DNA of 64,000 nucleotides from Oscillospiraceae bacterium (GTDB taxonomy: Bacteria; Bacillota; Clostridia; Oscillospirales; CAG-272). Below, piece by piece: positions 50,996-59,859 of the stretch. A program made the position numbers and the translations under genes. Position 1 is the stretch's first letter. Each line of letters opens with the position of its first letter. The stretch lies in NCBI GenBank assembly GCA_015064185.1, contig SVSS01000003.1, positions 1 to 64,000 on the forward strand, in the 5' to 3' direction. The notes under the pieces were generated by a model. It saw only the letters and a list, made by a program, of their open reading frames with translations, searched no databases and was not told where the DNA came from.

Positions 50996-53341
50996 ATGCA
51001 AAACGAGAAAACAAAGGAGAAGCCTCGCGCGCGGGCAGAGGGGGAGCGCGCCGCGGCTGAAGAGATCTGCCGCCATCTTATTTTTGCCGCCCTTGGCGCA
51101 TTGCTCTCGGCGGCAGAGCTGGTGTTTGGTGTACATCCATTTGGCATAGCGCTTGCCGCGGCGGCAAGCAAGTATTTTTACGCCACGGCGCTGGGTGTTG
51201 CCGTGTTTGCACTGGCGGTGGGGGATCATACCTCGCTTGTGGCGCTTGGGGTGCTGGCGCTGTTGCGCGTTGCGGTGTCGCTCCTTGCACAGGAAAAGAT
51301 CTGTGCAAAGAACATTTTTCACGAGCGGCCGCTCTTTCGCATCGCCGCCTCGGCGGTTGCAGTGCTTGGCGTGGGTATTTCGGGAGTGGTGAGTGGGGGC
51401 TTCCGCTTTTATGATCTCTTTGCCATGCTGCTTGCCGTTGCCGCAGCACCGCTTGCCACCCTTCTTTATATCGGTGTTTTTGAACGTGAGCATGGGGTTG
51501 TGGCGTATCACTTTGAGCTTGGCGTAGCGGCACTTGTGCTTACCGCAGTGTTTGCTATGCGCACGGTCAGCTTTTTCGGCATTTATCCCGCCGCTGCAAT
51601 TGCCGCAGGCATCGCCTTTTTGCTTGTTTCGCATCGCGGTATTTTGTGGGGCACGGTTGGCGGTGCGCTGGCAGGTCTTTGCTTTGATTGGCGTATGGCG
51701 CCTGCCTTTTTGCTTTGCGGGCTCTCTTTTGCTCTGCTTGAGAAAAGCAGCAGGGGCGGCGGTGTGTTGGCAGGCAGCGCGGCGGCAGGTGCGTATGCCT
51801 TTTTGGTTGCCTCTGCAGCGGGGCTTGCTTCGATATTGCCCTCGCTTTTAGTTGCGGGCGCGCTCTTTCTTGCATTTGACAGCGCAGGGCTTGTGGAGGG
51901 CGCACCCGTGCGCCATTTGATGCTGGCACGCCGCCGTGCGGCGGCGCAATCTGCAAGAGCAGAGGAGCAGGCGGTAAACGCCTTACAGCTAAAGGAGATG
52001 TCGGGGGCGCTGCTGGATCTTTCGGGTACGTTTTATGAGATCAGCAGCCGTATGCGCCGTCCAAGCCTTAGCGCGCTCAGGCACCTATGTGACAAGGCAT
52101 TTGATAGCGTGTGCCCCGGGTGCCGTAACCGCGAGGTCTGCTGGGGGAGCGACTATCAGCAAACCGCTAAGACGGTTGACGGTGTATGCCGGCGCCTGTA
52201 TAAGAACGGCATGGTGCAAAAGGGGCACGTGGAGGGTGCGCTTGCCATGCGCTGTGCCGAGCTTGCGCGTATTTTACATGTGATCAATAACGGCGCAACC
52301 GCGCTTGCTGAGGAGGCGCTGCATGGCGATAAAACCTCGGTCGTGGCAATGGATTACGCGGCAATGGGGCGCGTAATCAAGGAAACCGTGGAGCAAAGCA
52401 GTGAGGATTTTGTTTGTGATACCGGTGTGGGGGAGCGTATTTTTGGGCGCCTGCTGCGCCTTGGCTACGGCCTTGAATCGGTGGCGGTGTGCGGCAAAGC
52501 ACGCAGGCGTGTGATTTTGCGTGGGGTACGCGCCACAGGCCGCAGTATTCGTATGCGCGAAATTCGCGGTGTGATCGAAAAGCACTGTCATTTCATGCTC
52601 GGCTCGCCCGAGGTGCGAGAGCACGAGGGGCTTTGCGATATTGTGTTCCCCGAGCACCGCAAGCTTACCGCCTCCTCAGTAAAGCTTACGCGTCCCAAGG
52701 GCAGGGGCGAAGGAAAGCATTGCGGCGATAGCGTGGCGGCATTTGCGGGGGAGCATGGGCTTGAATATGCCTTTATTTGTGACGGCATGGGCAGCGGCAC
52801 CGATGCGGCGCTTACCTCCGCGCTTGCCTCTGTGTTTTTGTCAAGGCTTTTGCAGGCAGGGGGGCGCGCGGATAGCTCGCTGCGTATGCTCAACGGCTTT
52901 CTTGCGGCACGCAGTCAGGGCGAGAGCGAGAACAGCACCACGGTCGATCTTTTGGAGATCGATTGCATCAAGGGCGAGGCGGTGCTCTTTAAATGTGGTG
53001 CCGCCCCCACGTATCTGTTGCGACGCGGCGAGGTAACACGCTTTTTCTCGCGCACTGCGCCTGTTGGCATTTTGGAGGCACTGGATGCCGAGCGCATCAC
53101 CTTTGCCGTGGAGCCCGGTGACGTTGTGGTGCAGGTCAGTGACGGATTTACGGGCGGCGAGGAGGATTGCCCATGGCTTACTGAGCTCATTTCCACACGT
53201 TACGATGGGGATAGCGAGGCGTTTGCCCGCATGGCGCTCAACCGTGCCTCGGGCGAGGGCGACGACGATCTTTCCATTATCGTGACCAAGATTGGAGAAG
53301 CCCCTTTGCCGTGGGAGGCGGAAAAGCGCACCAGCGCATGA
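50996..53341 (+). CDS. spoIIE: stage II sporulation protein E (membrane PP2C-type phosphatase)
   Basis: N-terminal TM array; C-terminal PP2C domain AFICDGMGSGTDAALTSALAS...VVVQVSDGFTGGEED. Confidence 0.9.
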   Translation: MQNEKTKEKPRARAEGERAAAEEICRHLIFAALGALLSAAELVFGVHPFGIALAAAASKYFYATALGVAVFALAVGDHTSLVALGVLALLRVAVSLLAQEKICAKNIFHERPLFRIAASAVAVLGVGISGVVSGGFRFYDLFAMLLAVAAAPLATLLYIGVFEREHGVVAYHFELGVAALVLTAVFAMRTVSFFGIYPAAAIAAGIAFLLVSHRGILWGTVGGALAGLCFDWRMAPAFLLCGLSFALLEKSSRGGGVLAGSAAAGAYAFLVASAAGLASILPSLLVAGALFLAFDSAGLVEGAPVRHLMLARRRAAAQSARAEEQAVNALQLKEMSGALLDLSGTFYEISSRMRRPSLSALRHLCDKAFDSVCPGCRNREVCWGSDYQQTAKTVDGVCRRLYKNGMVQKGHVEGALAMRCAELARILHVINNGATALAEEALHGDKTSVVAMDYAAMGRVIKETVEQSSEDFVCDTGVGERIFGRLLRLGYGLESVAVCGKARRRVILRGVRATGRSIRMREIRGVIEKHCHFMLGSPEVREHEGLCDIVFPEHRKLTASSVKLTRPKGRGEGKHCGDSVAAFAGEHGLEYAFICDGMGSGTDAALTSALASVFLSRLLQAGGRADSSLRMLNGFLAARSQGESENSTTVDLLEIDCIKGEAVLFKCGAAPTYLLRRGEVTRFFSRTAPVGILEALDAERITFAVEPGDVVVQVSDGFTGGEEDCPWLTELISTRYDGDSEAFARMALNRASGEGDDDLSIIVTKIGEAPLPWEAEKRTSA

Positions 53342-53427
53342 GTAAAAAATAATACAAAATCCTTTTAGCACAGGAGCGCCCTTTTCCATGACTCACAGCG
53401 GCTTTAGAACTTTTTGGGTCTGTGATA

Positions 53428-53456
53428 ATTATAGCACTTTTAAGGTCTATTGTCAA
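53428..53456 (-). promoter_or_regulatory. consensus sigma-A promoter reading antisense toward the 3' end of spoIIE
   Basis: Minus-strand TTGACA-17 bp-TATAAT. Confidence 0.7.
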
Positions 53457-53512
53457 CCCTTTCATTTAAAAATCATATACAATTATTTTAAGGTTTAAAT
53501 GGGGGATCAGGG

Positions 53513-53779
53513 ATGAACAGATTAAGGGATGTTAGAGAGGATTTTGATTTTACCCAAAAGGAAATTGCCGAAAAACTGCATATTCAGCAAACACACTATT
53601 CGCGGTACGAACGTGGAAAGCAGATGATGGGAATTGATAAATATATAATTCTTTCTCTTTTTTACAATATTTCCATCGATTATCTTTGCGGAATGGTAGA
53701 TACGCCCCGCACCTTGACGGGAATAAGTTACAAAGAGAATTTGCAGATTAAAAAGAAAAAACAAAGGGACAGTAAATGA
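53513..53779 (+). CDS. XRE family transcriptional regulator
   Basis: HTH_3: FTQKEIAEKLHIQQTHYSRYERGKQ. Confidence 0.9.
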   Translation: MNRLRDVREDFDFTQKEIAEKLHIQQTHYSRYERGKQMMGIDKYIILSLFYNISIDYLCGMVDTPRTLTGISYKENLQIKKKKQRDSK

Positions 53780-53846
53780 ACTGTCCCACAGGTATATGCT
53801 CTGTTTTTAAAGGCTTAGGGCTGTTGCGTTTAAGTTATGTTGCATA

Positions 53847-53977
53847 AAAAAGCCTCCCCTGTGTAAGGGGAGGTGGCTTGAGAAGCAAGACGGAGGGATT
53901 GTAAAAGCATAAATACTTTGCCAAAAACAATCCCTCACCGCCTTTGGCGGAGCTCCCTTTACACAAGGGAGCCTTTT
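53847..53977. repeat. imperfect palindromic interspersed repeat
   Basis: AAAAGCCTCCCCTGTGTAAGGGGAGG...GAGGGATTG / CAATCCCTC...CTCCCTTTACACAAGGGAGCCTTTT. Confidence 0.8.
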
Positions 53978-54032
53978 TCATTTCCATGCTTTATGCAATA
54001 TTCCCTTAGTGCAACAGTCCTCTTTTTATCTT

Positions 54033-54734
54033 TTATTTTATTGAGCAAAGGTCCTTGATCACAGCGCCTGCAAGCACAAGGCCTGCGGCGGCGGGCACAA
54101 AGGAGATGCTGGCGGGCGCGTGCCTGCTCCCCTCGGTAAAGGTCGTGCCGCAGGGCGGCTCGGGCGACCAGACCACCTTTAGGTGCTTGATCCCCTCCTT
54201 GCGGCAAAGCCCGCGCACGGTACGTGCAAGAGGACAGCCCTCGGTCTTGTAGATATCGGATACACGAAAGGCGGTGGGGTCAAGCTTGTTGCCCGTACCC
54301 ATTGCCGAGATAATGGGTGTGCCCGTGGCGTTTGCGCGGCGCACAAGCTCCATTTTGGCGGCGACGGTATCTATGGCATCTATCACGTAATCATACTGTG
54401 AAAAATCAAACCGGTCGGCATTTTCGGGCAGGAAAAAGGTGTTGTGCACTGTGATTTTCACATCGGGATTGATATCGCGGGCGCGATTTGCCGCCACCTC
54501 TGTTTTATACTGTCCCACGGTGCTGTGCAGGGCAATGATCTGGCGGTTTAGATTGCTTTCGCTCACGGTATCGTTGTCGATAAGATCAAGCGCGCCGACA
54601 CCCGCACGCACCAGCGCCTCAACGGCATAGCCGCCAACGCCACCAATGCCAAACACGGCAACGTGTGCGTTTTGTAGGCGCAAGATCGCCTCCTCGCCCA
54701 AAAGCCCCGCCGTTCTTGTAAACTGCTCCTTCAT
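54033..54734 (-). CDS. tcdA: tRNA threonylcarbamoyladenosine dehydratase (ThiF family)
   Basis: VAVFGIGGVGGYAVEALVRAGVGALDLIDNDTVSESNLNRQIIAL. Confidence 0.93.
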   Translation of the reverse strand: MKEQFTRTAGLLGEEAILRLQNAHVAVFGIGGVGGYAVEALVRAGVGALDLIDNDTVSESNLNRQIIALHSTVGQYKTEVAANRARDINPDVKITVHNTFFLPENADRFDFSQYDYVIDAIDTVAAKMELVRRANATGTPIISAMGTGNKLDPTAFRVSDIYKTEGCPLARTVRGLCRKEGIKHLKVVWSPEPPCGTTFTEGSRHAPASISFVPAAAGLVLAGAVIKDLCSIK

Positions 54735-54736
54735 CA

Positions 54737-55117
54737 TCAGAGCATGGGTGCTTCAAAGCCCATGCGTGCGCGCTCGGCGGTGTCGATCATTTGATTGATC
54801 TCATGCTGCACCAGCGCGATGGTGACCACAGGAATGAAAAAGCCAAGCAGCATCCAGAGGAGCTTGTTGTCGCTTTTTGGCATGCCGTGCATTTCCTTGA
54901 TCGCGTTTATGTTATCATCAGCGTCAAGACCAAGCAGCAAGCCGCCAACACTTGAGTAAAAGAGCATCATCAAGGTTGTAAGGATAACGGGGATAGAAGT
55001 TTTTTTGCCTTGCTGCTGCAGTGCTGTGCAGGTCACATATGCCCACCAGACTGCGTAAATACCGCAGGTGAGAATGGAAAATATAACGACATTGGCAACA
55101 CTCCGTTTTTCGAGCAT
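54737..55117 (-). CDS. DUF4234 domain-containing membrane protein
   Basis: NVVIFSILTCGIYAVWWAYVT. Confidence 0.82.
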   Translation of the reverse strand: MLEKRSVANVVIFSILTCGIYAVWWAYVTCTALQQQGKKTSIPVILTTLMMLFYSSVGGLLLGLDADDNINAIKEMHGMPKSDNKLLWMLLGFFIPVVTIALVQHEINQMIDTAERARMGFEAPML

Positions 55118-55151
55118 AATCAATACCTCCAAGCAAAATACTCTAAAAAAC

Positions 55152-55188
55152 AGTATAACGCGGCGGCTGACATTTGTCAACCGCCGCG
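55152..55188 (-). promoter_or_regulatory. overlapping palindrome/terminator and promoter of the DUF4234 gene
   Basis: Minus strand CGCGGCGGTTGACAAATGTCAGCCGCCGCGTTATACT; TTGACA-17 bp-TATACT. Confidence 0.6.
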
Positions 55189-55197
55189 CGTGATTTT

Positions 55198-57864
55198 TCA
55201 TTCAGCAGCCTTTTTCTTATCGATCAGTCTGTGCACAAGCTTTACTACCTCAACAAGAGGAATGATGCAGAAGCCGAGGCCCATTGCAATCAGATATTCC
55301 TTCCAATCGATGGATGCCATTTCGAACAGGCCTGCAACCTCGGGGATCAGCACGACCACAGAGGTCAGCACGAGAGAAAGGATACCTGCGCCCCACAGCC
55401 ACTTGTTCTGACCCTTGAGGGTGAAGATAGAGCCGCGCAGCGAGCGCATGTTGAAGGAGTGGAAGACCTCACACATAGCGAGCGTGAGGAACGCCATTGT
55501 GGTACCGTGTACACTGTTGGTGATCTCAAAGTTACCGGTCTCATACCAGTGACCGATAAAGTAAGAAGCAAGCGTAATGAGCGTTACCAGCACACCCTGA
55601 TAAGCAACGGCAGCGCCAAGACCGCCCGCAAAGATGCCCTCTTTCGAGTCACGCGGCATACGCTTCATCACGTCAGCCTCGGGCTTTTCCATGCCGAGTG
55701 CGAGTGCGGGGAAGCAGTCGGTGATGAGGTTGATCCAAAGAAGCTGTACGGGCTGGAAGATGGTAAAGCCAAGCAGAGTGGCAAAGAAGATAGCCAGCAC
55801 CTCGGAAAGGTTGGAGGCAAGCAGGAACTGAATTGCTTTACGGATGTTGTCGTAAATGCGGCGTCCCTCGCCTGCGGCGGAAACGATGGTAGCAAAGTTA
55901 TCATCGGCAAGGATCATATCGGCAACATTTTTCGTTACGTCAGTGCCGGTAATGCCCATGCCAACGCCGATGTCGGCATTTTTGATAGAGGGTGCGTCGT
56001 TTACGCCGTCACCTGTCATTGCGGTAACCTTGCCCTTCTTGCGCCAAGCGTTAACGATTCTCGTCTTGTGCTCGGGCTGCACGCGTGCGTAAACACTGTA
56101 TTTTTCAACCTCGACGTCAAAATCCTCATCGGAGATCTTGTCAAGGTCAGCGCCTGTGATCGCTTCATCGGCGCTCTTAATGATGCCAAGCTGCATGGCG
56201 ATCGCAACAGCGGTATCCTTGTGGTCGCCTGTGATCATGATCGCGCGGATACCTGCGGAGCGGCACTCGTCAATAGCGGGCTTGACCTCGGGGCGAACGG
56301 GGTCGATCATGCCAACAAGACCCACGTAGCAAAGATCACACTCTACAACCTCGGACTCGTAAGCCTCGGGCAGTGCGGCAAGCTCCTTCTTGGCAGCGGC
56401 AAGCACACGAAGTGCTTGGTCAGCCATCTTCTTGTTGGAGGCAAGGATGTCGGCACGGACCTCCTCAGTCATTGCCACGACCTCGCCGTTTACAAGCGCG
56501 GTAGTGCAGCGCTTGAGAACTTCGTCGGGCGCGCCCTTGGTAAACTGTACAAGTGCGCCGTCCTCGGTCTTGTGTACCGTGGACATCATTTTACGCATGG
56601 AATCGAAGGGAACCTCGCCAACACGCACGAGGATATTTTTCTGCTCGTTCTTGCTCATGCCAACCTTTTCGGCGTAGTTGACAAGCGCACACTCGGTGGG
56701 CTCACCGATCGCGGTGCCAGCCTCAACGTCAAACTCCGCATCGGAGCAAAGCGACATTGCGTTTGCAAGCAGCTTTTCATCGGAGCCAACGAAATCAACG
56801 ACGGTCATCTTGTTCTGGGTAAGCGTACCTGTTTTGTCGGAGCAGATGATCTGCGTGCAGCCAAGCGTTTCCACAGCGGTCAGCTTGCGGATGATGGCAT
56901 TGCGCTTCGACATATTGGTTACACCGATCGAAAGCACGATGGTTACAACGGTTGCAAGACCCTCGGGAATTGCGGCAACCGCAAGAGAGATCGCCAGCAT
57001 AAAGGAATTGAGAACCGTGTCAAAGCCAAAGCCGTCACGGATCAGCTGTACGCCGAAGATCACTACACAAATACCGATAACGAGGTAGGTAAGGATCTTG
57101 GAAAGACCCGCAAGCTTGATCTGAAGGGGAGTTTTACCCTCCTGCGCGTTTGCAAGCGCGTCTGCGATCTTGCCCATTTCGGTATCCATGCCGGTGGCAA
57201 CAACAACTGCCTTGCCACGGCCGTATACAACGGTGGAGCCCATAAATACCATGTTTTTACGGTCACCAAGCGCAACGTCGCCGTTCTCGCCTGCTTTAAG
57301 GGCAGTATCCTGCTTGGTTACGGGTACGGATTCGCCCGTCAGTGCTGCTTCCTCAATCTTCATCGAGGCGCATTCGATGATACGCGCATCAGCGGGAACA
57401 GCGTCGCCTGCCTCAAGCACGATGATGTCGCCAACTACAAGATCCTCGCTGTGAATGGTGATCTGCTTGCCGTCACGAATGACCTTACAGGTGGCGGCGG
57501 CAATTTCTTGCAGTGCTTCTATTGCTTTTTCTGCTTTGCTTTCCTGGAACACACCGAGAATGGCGTTGATGAGCACAACTGCCATGATGATCACAACGTC
57601 CGCGGGGAACTCCCAGTGACCTGCGCTGATGCCGTTGTAGATCTCAACGCCTGCCGAAATAATAGCGGCAACGATGAGGATAATGGTCATCGGCTCGGCA
57701 AGCTGCTTTAAAAAGCGCTTTACAAGAGATTCTTTCTTGCCCTCAGCAAGCTTGTTTTTGCCGTTTTTCTCAAGGCGCGCGGCGGCTTCCTCTTGGGATA
57801 AGCCCTGCTCGCTTGTGGCCACCTCGGCGAAAACGGCACTCGTTTCTTCAAGATAATGCTTCAT
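55198..57864 (-). CDS. calcium-translocating-type P-type ATPase
   Basis: ICSDKTGTLTQNKM, TGDGVNDAPSIKNADIGVGMG, PEGLATVVTIVLSIGV; start at 57864. Confidence 0.94.
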   Translation of the reverse strand: MKHYLEETSAVFAEVATSEQGLSQEEAAARLEKNGKNKLAEGKKESLVKRFLKQLAEPMTIILIVAAIISAGVEIYNGISAGHWEFPADVVIIMAVVLINAILGVFQESKAEKAIEALQEIAAATCKVIRDGKQITIHSEDLVVGDIIVLEAGDAVPADARIIECASMKIEEAALTGESVPVTKQDTALKAGENGDVALGDRKNMVFMGSTVVYGRGKAVVVATGMDTEMGKIADALANAQEGKTPLQIKLAGLSKILTYLVIGICVVIFGVQLIRDGFGFDTVLNSFMLAISLAVAAIPEGLATVVTIVLSIGVTNMSKRNAIIRKLTAVETLGCTQIICSDKTGTLTQNKMTVVDFVGSDEKLLANAMSLCSDAEFDVEAGTAIGEPTECALVNYAEKVGMSKNEQKNILVRVGEVPFDSMRKMMSTVHKTEDGALVQFTKGAPDEVLKRCTTALVNGEVVAMTEEVRADILASNKKMADQALRVLAAAKKELAALPEAYESEVVECDLCYVGLVGMIDPVRPEVKPAIDECRSAGIRAIMITGDHKDTAVAIAMQLGIIKSADEAITGADLDKISDEDFDVEVEKYSVYARVQPEHKTRIVNAWRKKGKVTAMTGDGVNDAPSIKNADIGVGMGITGTDVTKNVADMILADDNFATIVSAAGEGRRIYDNIRKAIQFLLASNLSEVLAIFFATLLGFTIFQPVQLLWINLITDCFPALALGMEKPEADVMKRMPRDSKEGIFAGGLGAAVAYQGVLVTLITLASYFIGHWYETGNFEITNSVHGTTMAFLTLAMCEVFHSFNMRSLRGSIFTLKGQNKWLWGAGILSLVLTSVVVLIPEVAGLFEMASIDWKEYLIAMGLGFCIIPLVEVVKLVHRLIDKKKAAE

Positions 57865-57895
57865 ATTGCTCCTTTCTTTTCCGAAGGGTGGAAAA

Positions 57896-57938
57896 AAGAC
57901 TCGCGGGGCGGCGCTAACGAGGCTGCCCCGCGAGTCTT
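57896..57938 (-). terminator. leader terminator of the P-type ATPase
   Basis: Minus strand AAGACTCGCGGGGCAGCC...GCCGCCCCGCGAGTCTTTTTTCC. Confidence 0.85.
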
Positions 57939-58017
57939 GTCGATCAAGATAAGCCAGGCCTTGCGGCTTGTGTTGTTGACTTATCACACAATTTCTGTGT
58001 CAACTACTCCCTCACGG
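57928..58017 (-). ncRNA. probable yybP-ykoY (Mn2+) riboswitch aptamer
   Basis: CCGUGAG-GGAGUAG ... GACAAGA-CUCGCGG: 7-bp P1 with the characteristic GGAGUAG and CAAGA loop segments, upstream of a cation ATPase. Confidence 0.7.
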
Positions 58018-58029
58018 AAATACGAAGGG

Positions 58030-58058
58030 ATTATAGCATATATTTTCCTGTTTGTCAA
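58030..58058 (-). promoter_or_regulatory. consensus sigma-A promoter of the ATPase leader
   Basis: Minus strand TTGACA-17 bp-TATAAT. Confidence 0.85.
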
Positions 58059-58137
58059 GGGTTTTTATAAAATATCTTATACTTGACTTTCCTTAATATA
58101 AATGTTAGACTAAAAGCAAGAGAAAGGGAGTGAAAAT

Positions 58138-58599
58138 ATGGTTTTTCGCAAATTGGGAGAGGGCGACGTTGCCGCTTACTTGGAAATGGCAACCGATTTT
58201 TATAATTCGCCCGCGGTACTGCACAGTATTCCCCAAAATTACATTGAAAATACAGTAAAAGCCGTGCTTTCGGGCACGCCCTTTGCGGATATTTACGTGT
58301 TTGAAGAAAACGGTGCTGCCATTGGCTATGGCTTGCTTGCCTATACCTACTCGCAGGAGGCGGGGGGCACGGTGTGCTGGCTTGAGGAGATCTACGTGCG
58401 CCCAGAGGCGCGGGGCGCGGGGGTGGGCGCCGCCTTTATTGAATTTGTAAAAGAAACCGTGTTTGCCGCACGCTACCGCCTTGAGGTTGAGCCCGACAAT
58501 ACGCGTGTGAAGGCGCTTTACCGACGCCATGGCTTTTCGCCGCTTGCCTATGAGAGCTATGTGCTTGAAAACCGAGAAGAAAACGGCAAAAAACAATAA
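58138..58599 (+). CDS. GNAT family N-acetyltransferase
   Basis: LEEIYVRPEARGAGVGAAFIEFVKETVFAARYRLEVEPDNTRVKALYRRHGF. Confidence 0.93.
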   Translation: MVFRKLGEGDVAAYLEMATDFYNSPAVLHSIPQNYIENTVKAVLSGTPFADIYVFEENGAAIGYGLLAYTYSQEAGGTVCWLEEIYVRPEARGAGVGAAFIEFVKETVFAARYRLEVEPDNTRVKALYRRHGFSPLAYESYVLENREENGKKQ

Positions 58600-58736
58600 C
58601 GCATGGGCGACAAATGCTCTTTTTTGCGTGAAAACGCGAAAAAAGTCGAAACACGGCATTGATTTTTTAAATTTTACATGCTACAATGAATATAGTATAT
58701 TAAGGCTTTAAAATTTATATCAAAAGGAGAAAATGT

Positions 58737-59423
58737 ATGTTTTGGTTTGGGAGAAGAAAAAAACGCCGTGAGCAGGAGCGCCTCGCTGCAGAGCAGGCAG
58801 CCGCGGCAGAGCAAGCAAGAATTGCCGAGGAAATGAAGAAGGCAGAGGAAATGCGCCAAGCCGAGCTTGCGCAAAAGGCAGAGGCCGCAAGAAAGGCAGC
58901 AGAAATTGCCGCTGCCGAGGAGGCAGCCGCCGCGGAGCAGGCGAAGGCAACCGAGCAAGCACCTGAAAAGGTGGAGGAAGAAACGTGTGCCAAAGGGGAA
59001 GCACCCGCCGAGGAGATCGGCGAGGAGGTTGCAAAATCAAACGGCAAATTTGAGATCAAGCGCGCGAGTGACGGCAGATACATGTTTAACGTGCGTGCGG
59101 GTAACACGCAGGTGATTGCAAGCTCGCAGATGTACAGCTCGATGGCATCCTGCAAAAACGGCATTGCCAGCGTTGGGGTAAATGCGCCCTTGGCGGCCAT
59201 TGAGGATCAGACCCTGCAAACCATCAATGTGGAAAAGTGCCCCAAGTTCCAGATTTATTTTGACAAGGCAGGGCAGTACCGCTTCAATTTGATTGCCAAA
59301 AACGGCAATAACATTCTTTCCTGCACGCAGGGCTACCGTCAAAAGGCAAGCTGCAAAAACGGCATCAAGAGTGTGATCGCAAATGCAAGCGCCCCCACTG
59401 AGATTTTGAAGACCGAAAAATAA
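58737..59423 (+). CDS. tandem DUF1508 (YegP-like) protein with Ala/Glu-rich coiled-coil N-terminus
   Basis: Two copies of GKFEIKRASDGRYMFNVRAGN...SCKNGIASV / PKFQIYFDKAGQYRFNLIAKN...SCKNGIKSV. Confidence 0.85.
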   Translation: MFWFGRRKKRREQERLAAEQAAAAEQARIAEEMKKAEEMRQAELAQKAEAARKAAEIAAAEEAAAAEQAKATEQAPEKVEEETCAKGEAPAEEIGEEVAKSNGKFEIKRASDGRYMFNVRAGNTQVIASSQMYSSMASCKNGIASVGVNAPLAAIEDQTLQTINVEKCPKFQIYFDKAGQYRFNLIAKNGNNILSCTQGYRQKASCKNGIKSVIANASAPTEILKTEK

Positions 59424-59448
59424 AAAGCGCAACGCTATAAAAGCAAAG

Positions 59449-59484
59449 GGGAGCGCGCACTTTTCGTGCGCGCTCCCTGTTTTA
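59449..59484 (+). terminator. Rho-independent terminator
   Basis: GGGAGCGCGCAC-TTTTC-GTGCGCGCTCCC-TGTTTT. Confidence 0.85.
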
Positions 59485-59518
59485 GTGCCTTCAGGCACCC
59501 CCGCATCAAGTGCGAAAC

Positions 59519-59855
59519 AGACAACCACCTGTTATACGGGTGGGGAACAATGGGTTATACTTCTTTCGTATAGAGTGTGTCGTTACATAAGGCTTCTCCT
59601 TGAGGAGAGGCTCCCGCGTAGCGGGTGGTGAGGTGTAGCCGCCATAGCGGCGTGTTCGAGTTTTGGAATGAGCCGCACAAACGCGCTTCGCGCTACACCT
59701 CATCCGTCAGCCTTTGGCTGCCACCTTCTCCTCAAGGAGAAGGCTTTTCGATATGCGAATTGTTTTTGCATCACAAAAGCCGGCGGCTTGAGCCGCCGGC
59801 CGGGAGTATTGGGCTTTTAGACTTAGTGCATACCACCCGTTTGACGGGTGGTTGT
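59519..59855. repeat. nested palindromic repeat array
   Basis: Outer CACC..GGGTGG inverted pair enclosing a GGCTTCTCC...GGAGAAGGC palindromic repeat and GCCGGCGGC-ttga-GCCGCCGGC. Confidence 0.7.
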
Positions 59856-59859
59856 GATT

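Noticed and set aside
55174-57711. 845-aa plus-strand ORF
   Set aside because: Fully antisense to the well-supported P-type ATPase; composition (His/Asn/Cys/Gly-rich) typical of shadow ORFs.
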